A stretch of DNA of 64,000 nucleotides, taken from Brevirhabdus pacifica. Its GTDB lineage: Bacteria > Pseudomonadota > Alphaproteobacteria > Rhodobacterales > Rhodobacteraceae. Shown piece by piece: positions 7,953 through 15,870 of this stretch. A program made the position numbers and the translations under genes. Position 1 is the first letter of the stretch, and every line of letters begins with the position of its first letter. The notes beneath the pieces are model-generated. The model worked only from the letters and a program-made list of their open reading frames with translations. It was not told where the DNA came from and did not search any database. The DNA is taken from NCBI RefSeq assembly GCF_002797755.1, contig NZ_PGFI01000015.1, positions 1 through 64,000 on the forward strand, read 5' to 3'.

Positions 7953-8759
7953 ATGAGGCATGTTCTGCCTGAAATTCCGGGTGCGGATATTGCCGGCACC
8001 AACGGGGCGGTGCGGGATGTCGCCGGACGACAAGGCCGGCGACAGAGGGCGCGGGACAGGCCCGCGACGAAAAACGGCCCTGTGAAGGGGCTATTCGGAA
8101 GGATTGCGCGCGACGGCTCCCCAAGGGGGGCGGGCCGCGCGGCCCGGGCCCTGCGCTATCGCGACGGGCTGAAACGGGGGATGGACGTGGCGGGCAGCCT
8201 GGCTCTGGCGCCGCTCTGGCTGCCGCTGGTGGCGCTTTGCTGGGCGCTGGTGCGGCTGGACGGGGGGCCGGGCTTTTACGGTCATGCCCGGGTGGGCCGG
8301 GACGGGCGGATCTTCCGCTGCTGGAAACTGCGCAGCATGTGCCCCGATGCCACCGCGCGCCTGCGCCGGCACCTGCGGGCCGACCCGGCGGCGGCGCGGG
8401 AATGGGCCCAGGGCTACAAGCTCAGCCGCGATCCCCGGGTCACGCCCCTGGGCCGGCTGTTGCGCCGTTACCGGGTGGATGAGCTGCCGCAGTTCTGGAA
8501 CGTGCTGCGGGGGGAGATGAGCCTTGTCGGCCCGCGCCCCGTCACCGCCGCCGAGCTGGCCGAGTATCGCGGCCGCGACTGGGCCTATACCACCTTCCGC
8601 CCGGGGCTGACCGGGATCTGGCAGGTCTCGGGCCAGCCGCGGGCCTACGAGGCGCGGATCCGCATGGATTGCGCCTATCTGATGCGGGCGGGGCCGGGGA
8701 CGGACCTGGCGATCCTGGGGCGCACCCTGGGCGTCATCCTGCGCGGCAGCGGGGTCTGA
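7953..8759 (+). CDS. Initiating sugar-1-phosphate transferase (PssA/ExoY/WbaP-type core)
   Basis: 268 residues. This family transfers hexose-1-phosphate from a UDP-sugar to undecaprenyl phosphate and so begins a repeat unit at the inner membrane. A membrane segment (SLALAPLWLPLVALCWALV) near 75-95 is followed by KLRSMCPDA, DELPQFWNVLRGEMSLVGPRPV (near 175-195) and RPGLTGIWQVSG, all hallmark motifs. The ATG at 7953 has GGGAG seven nt upstream; an upstream in-frame start would add about 65 residues without family resemblance. The first 70 residues are charged and non-conserved and include KNGPVKGLFG, encoded by a short palindromic element. A second initiating transferase is fused to an epimerase at 28244. 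Confidence 0.9.
   Translation: MRHVLPEIPGADIAGTNGAVRDVAGRQGRRQRARDRPATKNGPVKGLFGRIARDGSPRGAGRAARALRYRDGLKRGMDVAGSLALAPLWLPLVALCWALVRLDGGPGFYGHARVGRDGRIFRCWKLRSMCPDATARLRRHLRADPAAAREWAQGYKLSRDPRVTPLGRLLRRYRVDELPQFWNVLRGEMSLVGPRPVTAAELAEYRGRDWAYTTFRPGLTGIWQVSGQPRAYEARIRMDCAYLMRAGPGTDLAILGRTLGVILRGSGV
8071..8098 (+). repeat. Short palindromic element inside the sugar transferase gene
   Basis: AAAAACGGCCCTGTGAAGGG followed by GCTATTCGG. Translated as KNGPVKGLFG in the non-conserved N-terminal part, just before the membrane segment. Confidence 0.55.
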
Positions 8760-8778
8760 GGCGGGCAGGGGCTATATA

Positions 8779-8805
8779 CAGGCCCTTCCAAAGGGGATTT
8801 CGCGG
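8779..8805 (+). repeat. Short palindromic element, intergenic copy
   Basis: CAGGCCCTTCCAAAGGGGAT followed by TTCGCGG. It occupies most of the 53-bp gap between two convergent genes, where it could form a hairpin in either transcript. Confidence 0.7.
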
Positions 8806-8812
8806 CGAAAGC

Positions 8813-10192
8813 TCATGGCGCGGGATGGCCGGGCCAGAGCGGCGGGCGGGTCGCGGGGCCGGGGGCGCGCATGCCTTGGCCTGCGCCGGGAAGGCCCCTT
8901 GGATTTACCCCCCGTCCGATGCTCACATCAACCCCCAGACCGGCCGTCAGCCCCAGCCAGATCCATGTGGTGTAGATGCCGCGATAGCCCACCACCAGCA
9001 GGGCCGCCAGCAGGCTGCCCCAGGCCAGCATCCACAGCGCCCCCGCGACCGGGTCCGGCCCCCCTGTCCGCCGATGCCGACGCCAGCCCCGCAAGAGCAG
9101 CGCCGCCGCGAGGGTCAGGTGCAGCAGCGCGGGCCAGCCCTCCTCGAAAAGGCGGCCGACAAGCTGGGAATTGACCCCCTCGGGCAGGGTGCCGAAGCGC
9201 AGGCCGAGGGCGCGGGCGGCCTCGTGGGCGCGCAGGCGCACGGCGGCGTTCTCGCCGATGCCGACGCCGAAAAGCTCGCCCTGGTGGAGGGGGGAGAGCC
9301 CGCCCAGCACCGAGGCCAGGCGCATCGCGGCCGAGCGTTCGGCCGAGGCGCTGGCCAGCCGCTCGGCAAAGAAAAGCTGCACGAAGCCGGCGAGAACCAG
9401 GGCCAGGAGGGTTGTGATCACAAGCGCCGGCAGCAGCCGGCTGCGCCCCCCTTGCGGGCCCCGCGGCAAGCCGGCCACGCCCGGCGCTGGGGCCACACCC
9501 GGGGCCAGGGACAGGCTGACCAGAAGCGGCATCAGCACCAGCATGCTGGAAGAGCGGGTGAAAAGCAGCGCCACCAGCAGCATTGTCCCCAGCCCCGCCA
9601 GCAGCCGGGGCGAGAGGGGCGGGCAGGCGCCCTGTTTCGCGTGGCGCCACAGCACCAGCACCACCCCCAGGGCGATCAGCCCGTGCACGGCGAAGGTCGA
9701 CACCTCGGGCATCAGGGCAAAGCCGCGCCCGTACTGGGGCGGCAGGCGGAAGGCCGGGTTGTTGCGGAAATCCAGCGTCTCGGCCCCGCGCAGGATCTGG
9801 GCCAGGAAAAGCAGGGCCGAGCCTGCGGCCCCCAGCAGGAACCCCGTCAGCAGCCAGCGCCGCGCCCCGGCGGAGGCCGCCACCAGCGCCACCAGCAGCA
9901 CGAAGGGCAGGGCGAAGCCCAGGCTCCAGCCCAGGACCAGGGGGCTGCCGCCGTTCATGGCCCAGCTGAGGGCGATCGACAGCAGGCCCGGGCCCAGCAC
10001 CGGCACCAGCCCCGAGGCCATTCCCGGCGGCAGGCGGCCCAGCGAGAGGATCAGCAGCGGCCAGCCCGCCAGCACCAGCCCGTCCATGGGCTGAAGCGGC
10101 AGCGCCAGCCCCGGCAGGGTCACCGCCGGCGCCCAGAGGGCCAGCCCCGCCAGCCCCGCCCAGAGGGGCAGGAGGGGGCCGGTGCCGCTCAT
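8813..10192 (-). CDS. O-antigen ligase/polymerase-like membrane protein (Wzy/WaaL type)
   Basis: 459 residues, almost wholly hydrophobic, with about ten to twelve membrane segments. A larger loop lies near 330-380 (HQGELFGVGIGENAAVRLR...GVNSQLVGRLFEEG). Such a glycine-rich loop with a late GxxNS-like pattern is typical of WaaL/Wzy-type proteins, which polymerise or ligate lipid-linked glycans at the periplasmic face. Sequence alone cannot separate polymerase from ligase. Its ATG overlaps the stop of the upstream glycosyltransferase by four bp, so it is the last gene of a five-gene minus-strand operon (14042 to 8813). The last 35 residues are proline/glycine-rich and soluble. Confidence 0.75.
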   Translation of the reverse strand: MSGTGPLLPLWAGLAGLALWAPAVTLPGLALPLQPMDGLVLAGWPLLILSLGRLPPGMASGLVPVLGPGLLSIALSWAMNGGSPLVLGWSLGFALPFVLLVALVAASAGARRWLLTGFLLGAAGSALLFLAQILRGAETLDFRNNPAFRLPPQYGRGFALMPEVSTFAVHGLIALGVVLVLWRHAKQGACPPLSPRLLAGLGTMLLVALLFTRSSSMLVLMPLLVSLSLAPGVAPAPGVAGLPRGPQGGRSRLLPALVITTLLALVLAGFVQLFFAERLASASAERSAAMRLASVLGGLSPLHQGELFGVGIGENAAVRLRAHEAARALGLRFGTLPEGVNSQLVGRLFEEGWPALLHLTLAAALLLRGWRRHRRTGGPDPVAGALWMLAWGSLLAALLVVGYRGIYTTWIWLGLTAGLGVDVSIGRGVNPRGLPGAGQGMRAPGPATRPPLWPGHPAP

Positions 10193-11436
10193 GCCCCGGG
10201 GCCGGGCAGCCGGGCCAGGAAGGGGCCGGTGACGCGGTCAAGCTCTGCCTCGAAATCAAGGGCCTTTTTCAGGGCTTTTCCCTGGCCGAGGCAATGGGCC
10301 ATGCGTGCCCGTTCGGTCAGGGGAAGGGCGAGAAGGCGGGCCAGGCGGCGGGTGGCCCCGGCCGGGTCGGCGAAGCGCAGGGCAGGGTCGGGCACCAGCT
10401 CGGCCACGCCGCCGCCGTCATGGACCACGGGCAGGATGCCGGCGGTGATCATCTCGGCCACGGCGATGCCGAAATGCTCCTGCCGGTAGCAATGCAGCCC
10501 CAGGCTGGCCCGGGCCAGCAGGGTGGCGAGGCGGGACGGGGACGCGTCGGGATGAAGCTCCAGCCCCGGATGGGGGGCGAGGCGGGCCAGCAGGCGGCGG
10601 GCATAGGCCCCCTCGGCCCGGCCGACGATGGCCAGCCGGGCCGGGTGCCCCTGGCGGCGCAGGGCGGTGAGGATGGCGACGGCCTCCTCCAGGCGCTTGC
10701 CGGGGACGATGCGGCCCAGGGCGAGGATGAGATGGGGATCGCGGGCGAGCTGAACGGGGGCGGTCGCGGGCGGGATGGCCCGCACCGGCGGGTAAAGCAC
10801 CGCCGGGGGACGCCGGGTCAGCCCGTGTTCCACCACCCGCGCGGCGGTCCAGGCGGAATTGGCCAGCACCAGGTCGCCGGGGTGGTCTTGGTGGCCCGGG
10901 GAGCCGGAGGCGGGGCCACTGTCGGGCCGGGGCGCGGTGGGCAGCCCCGCGATGCGGCGGCAGAGGCGCGTATAAGGCCCTCTCAAAGGGGATTTGCGAC
11001 CCAGGACCGCCAGCAGGGCGGGGCGGGTGGAGAAGAGGGCCGGCGCGTGGCGCAGGGTCAGGACCGGGCAGGGCAGGGCCGGCCCCTCGCCATAGCTCAG
11101 GATCACCGCGTCATAGCCGGGGGCGAACCGGGGCAGGGCGCGGCAGACCAGGGCGTGGCGCAGCAGGTGCCGGCGGCGCAGCACCGGCAGGCGCCCGAGG
11201 GCCAGCAGGGTTCGCAGGGTGAGGGGCAGGGGGGCCGGATCGTCAGCATCGGCGGTGCGGATCCCGTGGATGTCGAGCGTGTCGACAAGGTGGCCCTGGC
11301 CGCGCAGCCGGTCGCGGATGGCGCGGGCGTAAAGCTCGGCCCCGCCGCCGGCGTCCAGATCCGAATGGGCCAGCAGCAGGCGCCGGCGGATGCCTCCGGC
11401 GGGGATATTTTCGCGACAATGAACAGGCGCGCTCAT
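10189..11436 (-). CDS. Glycosyltransferase family 4 (GT-B fold)
   Basis: 415 residues. The core starts at RRRLLLAHSDLDAGGGAELYARA, an N-terminal donor/acceptor loop typical of GT4 enzymes. The nucleotide-sugar site near 315-345 has EHFGIAVAEMITAGILPVVHDGGGVAEL, with the conserved E-x7-E arrangement. It probably adds one sugar to the module A repeat unit on the cytoplasmic side. The start at 11436 overlaps the upstream stop as ATGA. It is notable that residues 6-15 (HCRENIPAGG) are encoded by a copy of the 31-bp intergenic element, so the N-terminus is extended relative to relatives that start near RRRLLLAHSD. A second insertion-like stretch, RKSPLRGPYT, is encoded by a short palindromic element. 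Confidence 0.85.
   Translation of the reverse strand: MSAPVHCRENIPAGGIRRRLLLAHSDLDAGGGAELYARAIRDRLRGQGHLVDTLDIHGIRTADADDPAPLPLTLRTLLALGRLPVLRRRHLLRHALVCRALPRFAPGYDAVILSYGEGPALPCPVLTLRHAPALFSTRPALLAVLGRKSPLRGPYTRLCRRIAGLPTAPRPDSGPASGSPGHQDHPGDLVLANSAWTAARVVEHGLTRRPPAVLYPPVRAIPPATAPVQLARDPHLILALGRIVPGKRLEEAVAILTALRRQGHPARLAIVGRAEGAYARRLLARLAPHPGLELHPDASPSRLATLLARASLGLHCYRQEHFGIAVAEMITAGILPVVHDGGGVAELVPDPALRFADPAGATRRLARLLALPLTERARMAHCLGQGKALKKALDFEAELDRVTGPFLARLPGPGA
10974..10998 (+). repeat. Short palindromic element inside the GT4 gene
   Basis: TAAGGCCCTCTCAAAGGGGA followed by TTTGCG. The gene runs on the other strand and reads it as RKSPLRGPYT. Confidence 0.6.
11392..11422 (-). repeat. 31-bp polarised element, copy 2 (coding)
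   Basis: Same 31 bp as copy 1. It starts 11 nt after the sulfotransferase stop codon with the same polarity, but the next gene's start codon overlaps that stop, so the element is translated as the N-terminus of the glycosyltransferase. Confidence 0.85.
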
Positions 11437-12284
11437 AACAGGCGTTCCAGGGCGGCGCGGTCGGCCGGGTCGATGGCGGCGGCGTGGCGGGTGAAAACCA
11501 GCCGTTTCAGCGCCGGTTTCAGGGCCGGCGGCAGGGCCCGGCGCAGAGGTGTGCGCAGGCCGGTCCGGTGGAGCAGGTGGTTGAGCCCGGCAAAGCGCGG
11601 CGCCACACCGGCGTTGCGCGCGCGCACGTCCAGGTCGAACCCGGCGGGGTCGATGTCGAGAAAGGCCGCGATGCGGTCGAGCTGGGGCCGGGGATCGGCG
11701 ATCAGCTCCTCGAAGCGGAGGGCGAGGTGGCGGCCGGGAAAGGCGGTGGCGACCCGGGCCAGCCCCGCCGCCTGGTCCGAGGGCCGCAGCAGGAAGCGGG
11801 CGGCCAGGGGCGTACGGCCCGCCAGTTCGTCGGCCAGCTCCTCGGTCAGGGGGCGGCGGGTGCGGCCGGTGCGCAGGGCGAGGCGGTAGTGGGACAGGGC
11901 GCGTTCGACCGGATCGCGGGTCAGGCAGAGGGCGCGGGCCCGGGGGAGGCTGGCGGCGATGCGGTTTGGGGCCTCGGGGCAGGCGAGGTAGCTGGTCGAG
12001 GCGTCGAGCCGCCAGCGCATGTGCAGGCCGCGGTAGAGGCGGGCGTAATCCTGGGCCCGGCGGAAGACGGCGAACTGGGCCGGGTGGCGGGGGGGCAGGG
12101 CCCCCTCGGGGTCGATGTCGTTCAGCCCCTCGCGGGCGACGAGGCGGGGGCAGAATTCATGGGAGGAGAAGAAATTCGGCTCTTTCACAGGGGGAATTCC
12201 GATATCGGGGTGGCTGGCCAGCCAATGGGCCAGCTGGGTCGAGCCCGCCCTGGGGGCGGCCAGCAGGAAGAGGTTGGGCCTCAT
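11433..12284 (-). CDS. PAPS-dependent sulfotransferase
   Basis: 283 residues. The 5'-phosphosulfate loop is LAAPRAGSTQLAHWLASHP at about 7-25, followed by the KEPNFFS motif near 37. The 3'-phosphate loop is LCLTRDPVERALSHYRLAL near 120-138. These are the two PAPS-binding elements of the family, so the protein should move sulfate from PAPS to a sugar hydroxyl. The ATG at 12284 overlaps the upstream stop by four bp (ATGA); longer upstream starts lack family resemblance. With a second sulfotransferase in the same operon, module A probably makes a sulfated polysaccharide. Enzymes for PAPS synthesis are not in the window. Confidence 0.87.
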   Translation of the reverse strand: MRPNLFLLAAPRAGSTQLAHWLASHPDIGIPPVKEPNFFSSHEFCPRLVAREGLNDIDPEGALPPRHPAQFAVFRRAQDYARLYRGLHMRWRLDASTSYLACPEAPNRIAASLPRARALCLTRDPVERALSHYRLALRTGRTRRPLTEELADELAGRTPLAARFLLRPSDQAAGLARVATAFPGRHLALRFEELIADPRPQLDRIAAFLDIDPAGFDLDVRARNAGVAPRFAGLNHLLHRTGLRTPLRRALPPALKPALKRLVFTRHAAAIDPADRAALERLL

Positions 12285-13330
12285 GCCAAGGCCTCGGCGG
12301 CAGAAGGCACGCGGGGAGGCGTCAGCAGGCCGACAGCCAGACCGGCGCCGAAGGCCAGGTGCGACAGGGCCGCCAGCACGGCCGCCCGCCAGGGGCTCTC
12401 CATGCCCCGGGTGGCGGCCAGCAGGAGCGCGCCATAAGCCCCCAGGGGCAGCCCCGCCACGGGTCCGGCCCAAAGCAGCACCCCCGGCGTGGCCAGCGCC
12501 GTCAGGGCCAGCCCGAGGGGGAGCAGTTGGCGCGGGGCGGGGCGGGCCCGGTGCAGCCGCAGGCAGCGCCCCCGCCAGATCCCGTTGCGCCACATCTGCC
12601 GGGCCAGGGCGGCGGGGTCCCGGCGGGGCAGGTAGGCCACGGGCCGGGCGGGATCGAAGAGGATCCGCCCGCCGGCGCGGGCCAGGCGCAGGTCATACTC
12701 GGCATCCTCGTTGGCCCGGAACCGGGGGTCGTAGCCGCCAAGCGCGGCAAAGCGCGCAAGGCGGAAGGCGGCGTGGTGGCCGTGATCGACCCTTTGCAGG
12801 GGCAGGTCGGGGGCGGGGGACAGGCGATGGCGCGCGCCGCCATGGCCCAGCCAGTGGCGTTGCAGGGCGGCCAGCGCCCGCTGCCAGGGGGGCGCGCCGG
12901 GCGGGGCGGTGGCGACAAGCGGCACGACCACGCTGTCGGCCCGCCCCCGGTGCAGGCCCCGGACCAGGCCTTTAACGAAGCCCGCCGGGTAGCGGGCGTG
13001 GGCATCGATGCGGATGAGGCAGGCGGCCTCCTGCGCGCTCGCTTTCTCGGTGGCCCGCTTGATGGCCCAGCTGGCGGCGCGGTTCAGGGCGGCGGCCTGA
13101 TGGCGGGCCGGGTTGTCGCGCAGGTGCAGCCAGGGGTGGGGCGCCGCCAGGCGCCGGGCCAGGGCCCGGCTGCCGTCGCGGCTGCCGCCGTCGAGGATCA
13201 GCGCCTCGAAGGCGCAGGCGCGCCGCTCCTCCGCCAAGAAGTCTACGAGTGCGGTCAGGTGCGCGGCTTCGTCCAGCACGGGGATGGCGACAAAAACAGG
13301 CCCTTCACAAGGGGATTCATGGTCATCCAT
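12281..13330 (-). CDS. ExoA-like family 2 glycosyltransferase
   Basis: 349 residues. The GT2 core has FVAIPVLDEAAHL at the start, LILDGGSRDGSRALA near 50, a DxD-type LIRIDAHARYP near 115, VDHGHHAAFR near 180 and the acceptor motif NEDAEYDLRLARAGG near 205. Two to four hydrophobic segments near 265-345 would anchor it in the inner membrane. The same order is found in ExoA of succinoglycan synthesis. The ATG at 13330 overlaps the preceding stop by eight bp. The first residues (ESPCEGPVF) are encoded by a short palindromic element, and KRATEKASAQEAA before the DxD looks like an extra insertion. Confidence 0.87.
   Translation of the reverse strand: MDDHESPCEGPVFVAIPVLDEAAHLTALVDFLAEERRACAFEALILDGGSRDGSRALARRLAAPHPWLHLRDNPARHQAAALNRAASWAIKRATEKASAQEAACLIRIDAHARYPAGFVKGLVRGLHRGRADSVVVPLVATAPPGAPPWQRALAALQRHWLGHGGARHRLSPAPDLPLQRVDHGHHAAFRLARFAALGGYDPRFRANEDAEYDLRLARAGGRILFDPARPVAYLPRRDPAALARQMWRNGIWRGRCLRLHRARPAPRQLLPLGLALTALATPGVLLWAGPVAGLPLGAYGALLLAATRGMESPWRAAVLAALSHLAFGAGLAVGLLTPPRVPSAAEALA
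13297..13318 (+). repeat. Short palindromic element at the start of the GT2 gene
   Basis: CAGGCCCTTCACAAGGGGAT followed by TC. The gene on the other strand reads it as ESPCEGPVF, directly before the first beta strand. Confidence 0.65.
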
Positions 13331-14042
13331 CGCCCCATTCCCCGGGGTAGAAGCGCGCCAGCTCCCAGCGGTAGCGGCGGGCGACCAGGTGGCGCAGGGG
13401 CGGGTCGTACCACGCCTGCCAGGGGGCCGGGGGGCGGCTGTTGAGCCAGGGCAGGGGATCGGGCGGCGGCGGCAGCCCGAGCTGCTGCCAGAGGGCGGGC
13501 AGCTCCTGCGCCAGGTGTTCCAGCCGCAGCACATGGGTGACGAGTGGGGACGCGGCTGCTTCCCCCGTTGCTTCCACAGTTGCTTCCGCCGTGGATTCTG
13601 CCGCCTCCCCCTCGATCCAGGCGCGGGCCGACCAGGTGCCGTGGCGGCGCCAGCGCTGATGCGCCCGCCCGCCGCCGCCCCGGCCCCGGGGCGGGCTGGC
13701 GCGCAGCCAGGCGGCAAAGCCCGGCACCCCCAGCCCGGCCCGCGCCCGCAGGCGCCAGACCCCGTCCACCGCCCGGATCATCCGGTAGAGCGAGACCAGC
13801 CGGGGGTAGGGGTTGCGCAGGCAGGTGACGCGCCGGTAGGCGGCGAAATCCCAGCCCCGGCGCGCGAAGGCCGCCCGCGCCTCGGCGGGGGACATGTGGG
13901 GGTGGAAATCCCGCCCCCGCCCGGCCGCGCGCCAGGGGCGCACGCCGACCTCGTTCAGCGGCGCCAGCAGCGCGCGCAGGGATTCCGAGCCCGTCTTGGG
14001 GAAGGCGAAGAAGATCAGCCGGTGTCGGTGCGAAACGATCAT
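13323..14042 (-). CDS. Sulfotransferase-like protein (sulfotransferase family 2 type)
   Basis: 239 residues. The start LIFFAFPKTGSESLRALL contains the 5'-PAPS loop PKTGSES. TCLRNPYPRLVSLYRMI near 85-100 resembles the 3'-PAPS site RNPYxRxxSxY. This pattern is that of the carbohydrate sulfotransferases found in bacterial capsule clusters. The ATG at 14042 is chosen because the core begins ten residues later. A low-complexity stretch AEST/AEAT/VEAT/GEAA (about 147-162) is encoded by four 12-bp tandem units. It is the first gene of the minus-strand operon that continues to the Wzy-like gene. Confidence 0.78.
   Translation of the reverse strand: MIVSHRHRLIFFAFPKTGSESLRALLAPLNEVGVRPWRAAGRGRDFHPHMSPAEARAAFARRGWDFAAYRRVTCLRNPYPRLVSLYRMIRAVDGVWRLRARAGLGVPGFAAWLRASPPRGRGGGGRAHQRWRRHGTWSARAWIEGEAAESTAEATVEATGEAAASPLVTHVLRLEHLAQELPALWQQLGLPPPPDPLPWLNSRPPAPWQAWYDPPLRHLVARRYRWELARFYPGEWGDG
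13555..13602 (-). repeat. 12-bp tandem repeat inside the second sulfotransferase gene
   Basis: Four imperfect units of 12 bp (13555, 13567, 13579, 13591) encode [A/V/G]E[A/S][T/A] four-residue repeats in a non-conserved loop. Confidence 0.75.
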
Positions 14043-14086
14043 GCCCCCTTCTGGCCCGGTCCGGCCCAACAGCGGGTTAACCGCGG

Positions 14087-15580
14087 CTATCCGGCGAAGA
14101 GGAAATCCTCGGCGCTCAGGTCGGCGATCTGGATCCCCCCCTCGAGGCGGATGCGGTCGTCGCCGATCTCGATCAGCACGCCGTAATCCTTCTGCACCAG
14201 GCTCAGCTGGTCCATGCTGTAGAGAAGGGCGAAATCCGACAGGTCCAGCCGGTCCTCGCCGGGGGTGAAATCGGTGACCGTGTCCATCCGCCCGTCATCG
14301 ACGAAGACGAAGGTGTCGGCGCCCGCGCCGCCGGTCATGACATCGGCGCCGGTGCCGTCGATCAGCCAGTCGTCGCCCGCCCCGCCCAGCAGCGTGTCGT
14401 TGCCGCCGCGCCCGGCCAGCAGGTCGTCGGCATCGGTGCCGCTCAGCGTCTCGGCCCATTTCTCGCCGTTCACCGAGATGCCCAGGTTGCCGGGATCGAG
14501 GGTGAACTGGGTGATGCCGGCCTCGTCCGAGCTGGCGACATAGACCTGGATCTCGCCGTCCAGCACCACCACCTCGATGTCCGAGATGTCGCTCAGGGTG
14601 GTCTCGGCGCTGTCGGCCAGCACCTCGATCAGCAGCAGCTGCCCGTCGGGGGCCAGCTCGAACAGGGTCAGCCCGTCGTCGCTGCCGCCCGCCAGCACGA
14701 AAGCCCGGTCGCCGATGGTGAAGGTCTCGACCGCGGTGACGCCGGCAAAGCGGGTGGAAAGACTGTCGAGCACGTGATCCTCCTCGAAGAGCCCCCCCCA
14801 GCGGCCGACCCGCAGCACCGTCAGCGTGTTCGAGCCCGCCGAACCCACCACCAGAAAGGCGGTGCCCCCCACCACGACCGTGTCCAGCGCCGACGGGTCC
14901 GCGATGCCCAGCCCCTCGGACGCGCCGCTGGTGTCGCGCTGCTTGATGTTGCCCCATTGGCCGATCCACCAGGCGGTGACGGCATCCTCCTCGGCCGAGG
15001 CGGTGAAGAAGAAGGTGCGCCCGTCGATCTCGACCGAGGCCATGGCGGTGATGTCGCCGGTGGCGGCCCGGGCCGAGCCTTCGAAATGGTTCTTGTATTC
15101 GACCGAGTAGTCGTCGCGCAGCCGGTAGCTGCGGAAGCCCGCGTCGCCCCACTGGGTGGTGACGAGGAAGGTCTTGCCCGCGATCGAGAACGACAGGCTT
15201 TCCGAGATGTTGCCGATCAGGCTGCTGTCGGCCCCCAGCACCCGCACCCCGCCCAGCCCGCCGTCGGCATCGAGGTAGTGAAAGGCCATCCGGTCGTCCA
15301 GCCGCCCCGAGGGCAGCAGCGCGACCTGCCCGCCGATCTCCACCAGCTCGATCCCCGCCAGCCCGTCGGTGCCCCGGTTGGCCGCGGCGCCCCGCTGCTC
15401 GAGATAGCTGGCAACCTGCCCGACCCCCAGCGAGAAGACGCTGAGCCCGTCATCGGCGCCCGAGGCGCTGTAGAGCCAGGCGCCGGTCTCGTCCTGGCGG
15501 ATCTCCAGATCGGTGATCCCCTCCATGTGGGGCAGATCCCCCCCGGTTCCGAATGTCGCGATATGTGTCAGCCACCCCAT
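14087..15580 (-). CDS. Secreted RTX protein with beta-propeller-like N-terminal region
   Basis: 497 residues and no N-terminal signal peptide. Repeating 40-50-residue units of the type 'VEIDGRTFFFTAS...D.VT.W.IG' over about residues 20-370 suggest a beta-propeller. The C-terminal part has nonapeptide calcium-binding repeats (GRGGNDTLLGGAGDDWL, GADVMTGGAGADTFVF near 400-435), then a VTDFTPGEDRLDLSDF segment and a FLFAG tail. This C-terminal arrangement is the usual type I secretion signal, so the protein should be exported in one step and fold outside with calcium. No type I transporter is visible here. It may be a matrix protein or act on the polymer. The ATG at 15580 has AGGGGT upstream; an upstream in-frame start at 15607 is possible. 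Confidence 0.8.
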   Translation of the reverse strand: MGWLTHIATFGTGGDLPHMEGITDLEIRQDETGAWLYSASGADDGLSVFSLGVGQVASYLEQRGAAANRGTDGLAGIELVEIGGQVALLPSGRLDDRMAFHYLDADGGLGGVRVLGADSSLIGNISESLSFSIAGKTFLVTTQWGDAGFRSYRLRDDYSVEYKNHFEGSARAATGDITAMASVEIDGRTFFFTASAEEDAVTAWWIGQWGNIKQRDTSGASEGLGIADPSALDTVVVGGTAFLVVGSAGSNTLTVLRVGRWGGLFEEDHVLDSLSTRFAGVTAVETFTIGDRAFVLAGGSDDGLTLFELAPDGQLLLIEVLADSAETTLSDISDIEVVVLDGEIQVYVASSDEAGITQFTLDPGNLGISVNGEKWAETLSGTDADDLLAGRGGNDTLLGGAGDDWLIDGTGADVMTGGAGADTFVFVDDGRMDTVTDFTPGEDRLDLSDFALLYSMDQLSLVQKDYGVLIEIGDDRIRLEGGIQIADLSAEDFLFAG

Positions 15581-15727
15581 GATGCACCCCTGCTGCGGCG
15601 CCCCCACGCCGTCGACCAGCCTGGGGGGCGGGGGCTAACAGGGGCTTGGGGTTTCGTGGCAGGCGCGGGGCGATACCGGGGCGGGGCGGGCGAAAGCAAG
15701 GCCAGGGGCGGCAAAAGCGAGGCTTTT

Positions 15728-15756
15728 ACAGGCAATTTACATCAAATTGCGCCTGT
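15728..15756. terminator. Inverted repeat between the RTX gene and ugd
   Basis: ACAGGCAATTT (15728-15738) and AAATTGCGCCTGT (15744-15756) pair with a two-base bulge around a five-base loop. It has no clear T-tract. It lies 100 bp downstream of ugd and could end that transcript, or be an operator for the RTX gene. Confidence 0.35.
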
Positions 15757-15777
15757 CCCCCGTGCCCCGCCCCTTCT

Positions 15778-15808
15778 TCACGGTCGTGAAAATATCCCCG
15801 CCGGAGGC
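15778..15808 (+). repeat. 31-bp polarised element, copy 3
   Basis: Slightly diverged copy (TCACGGTCGTG at its start). It is the only copy whose polarity is opposite to the nearest upstream gene, ugd, which ends 63 bp away. Confidence 0.8.
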
Positions 15809-15870
15809 ATCCCGCCCCCTCCGGCCTTCCCTGTCCCCGGCCTCTCTGGCCCCGCTTCTCTGGCCCGGCC

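Noticed and set aside
10258-10295. Palindrome-like GCCCTGAAAAAGGCCCTTGA near the GT4 C-terminus
   Set aside because: Only part of the consensus is present; too weak to include.
12178-12203. Sequence resembling the short palindromic element in sulfotransferase 1
   Set aside because: It encodes VKEPNFF, a conserved part of sulfotransferases, so the match is most likely chance.
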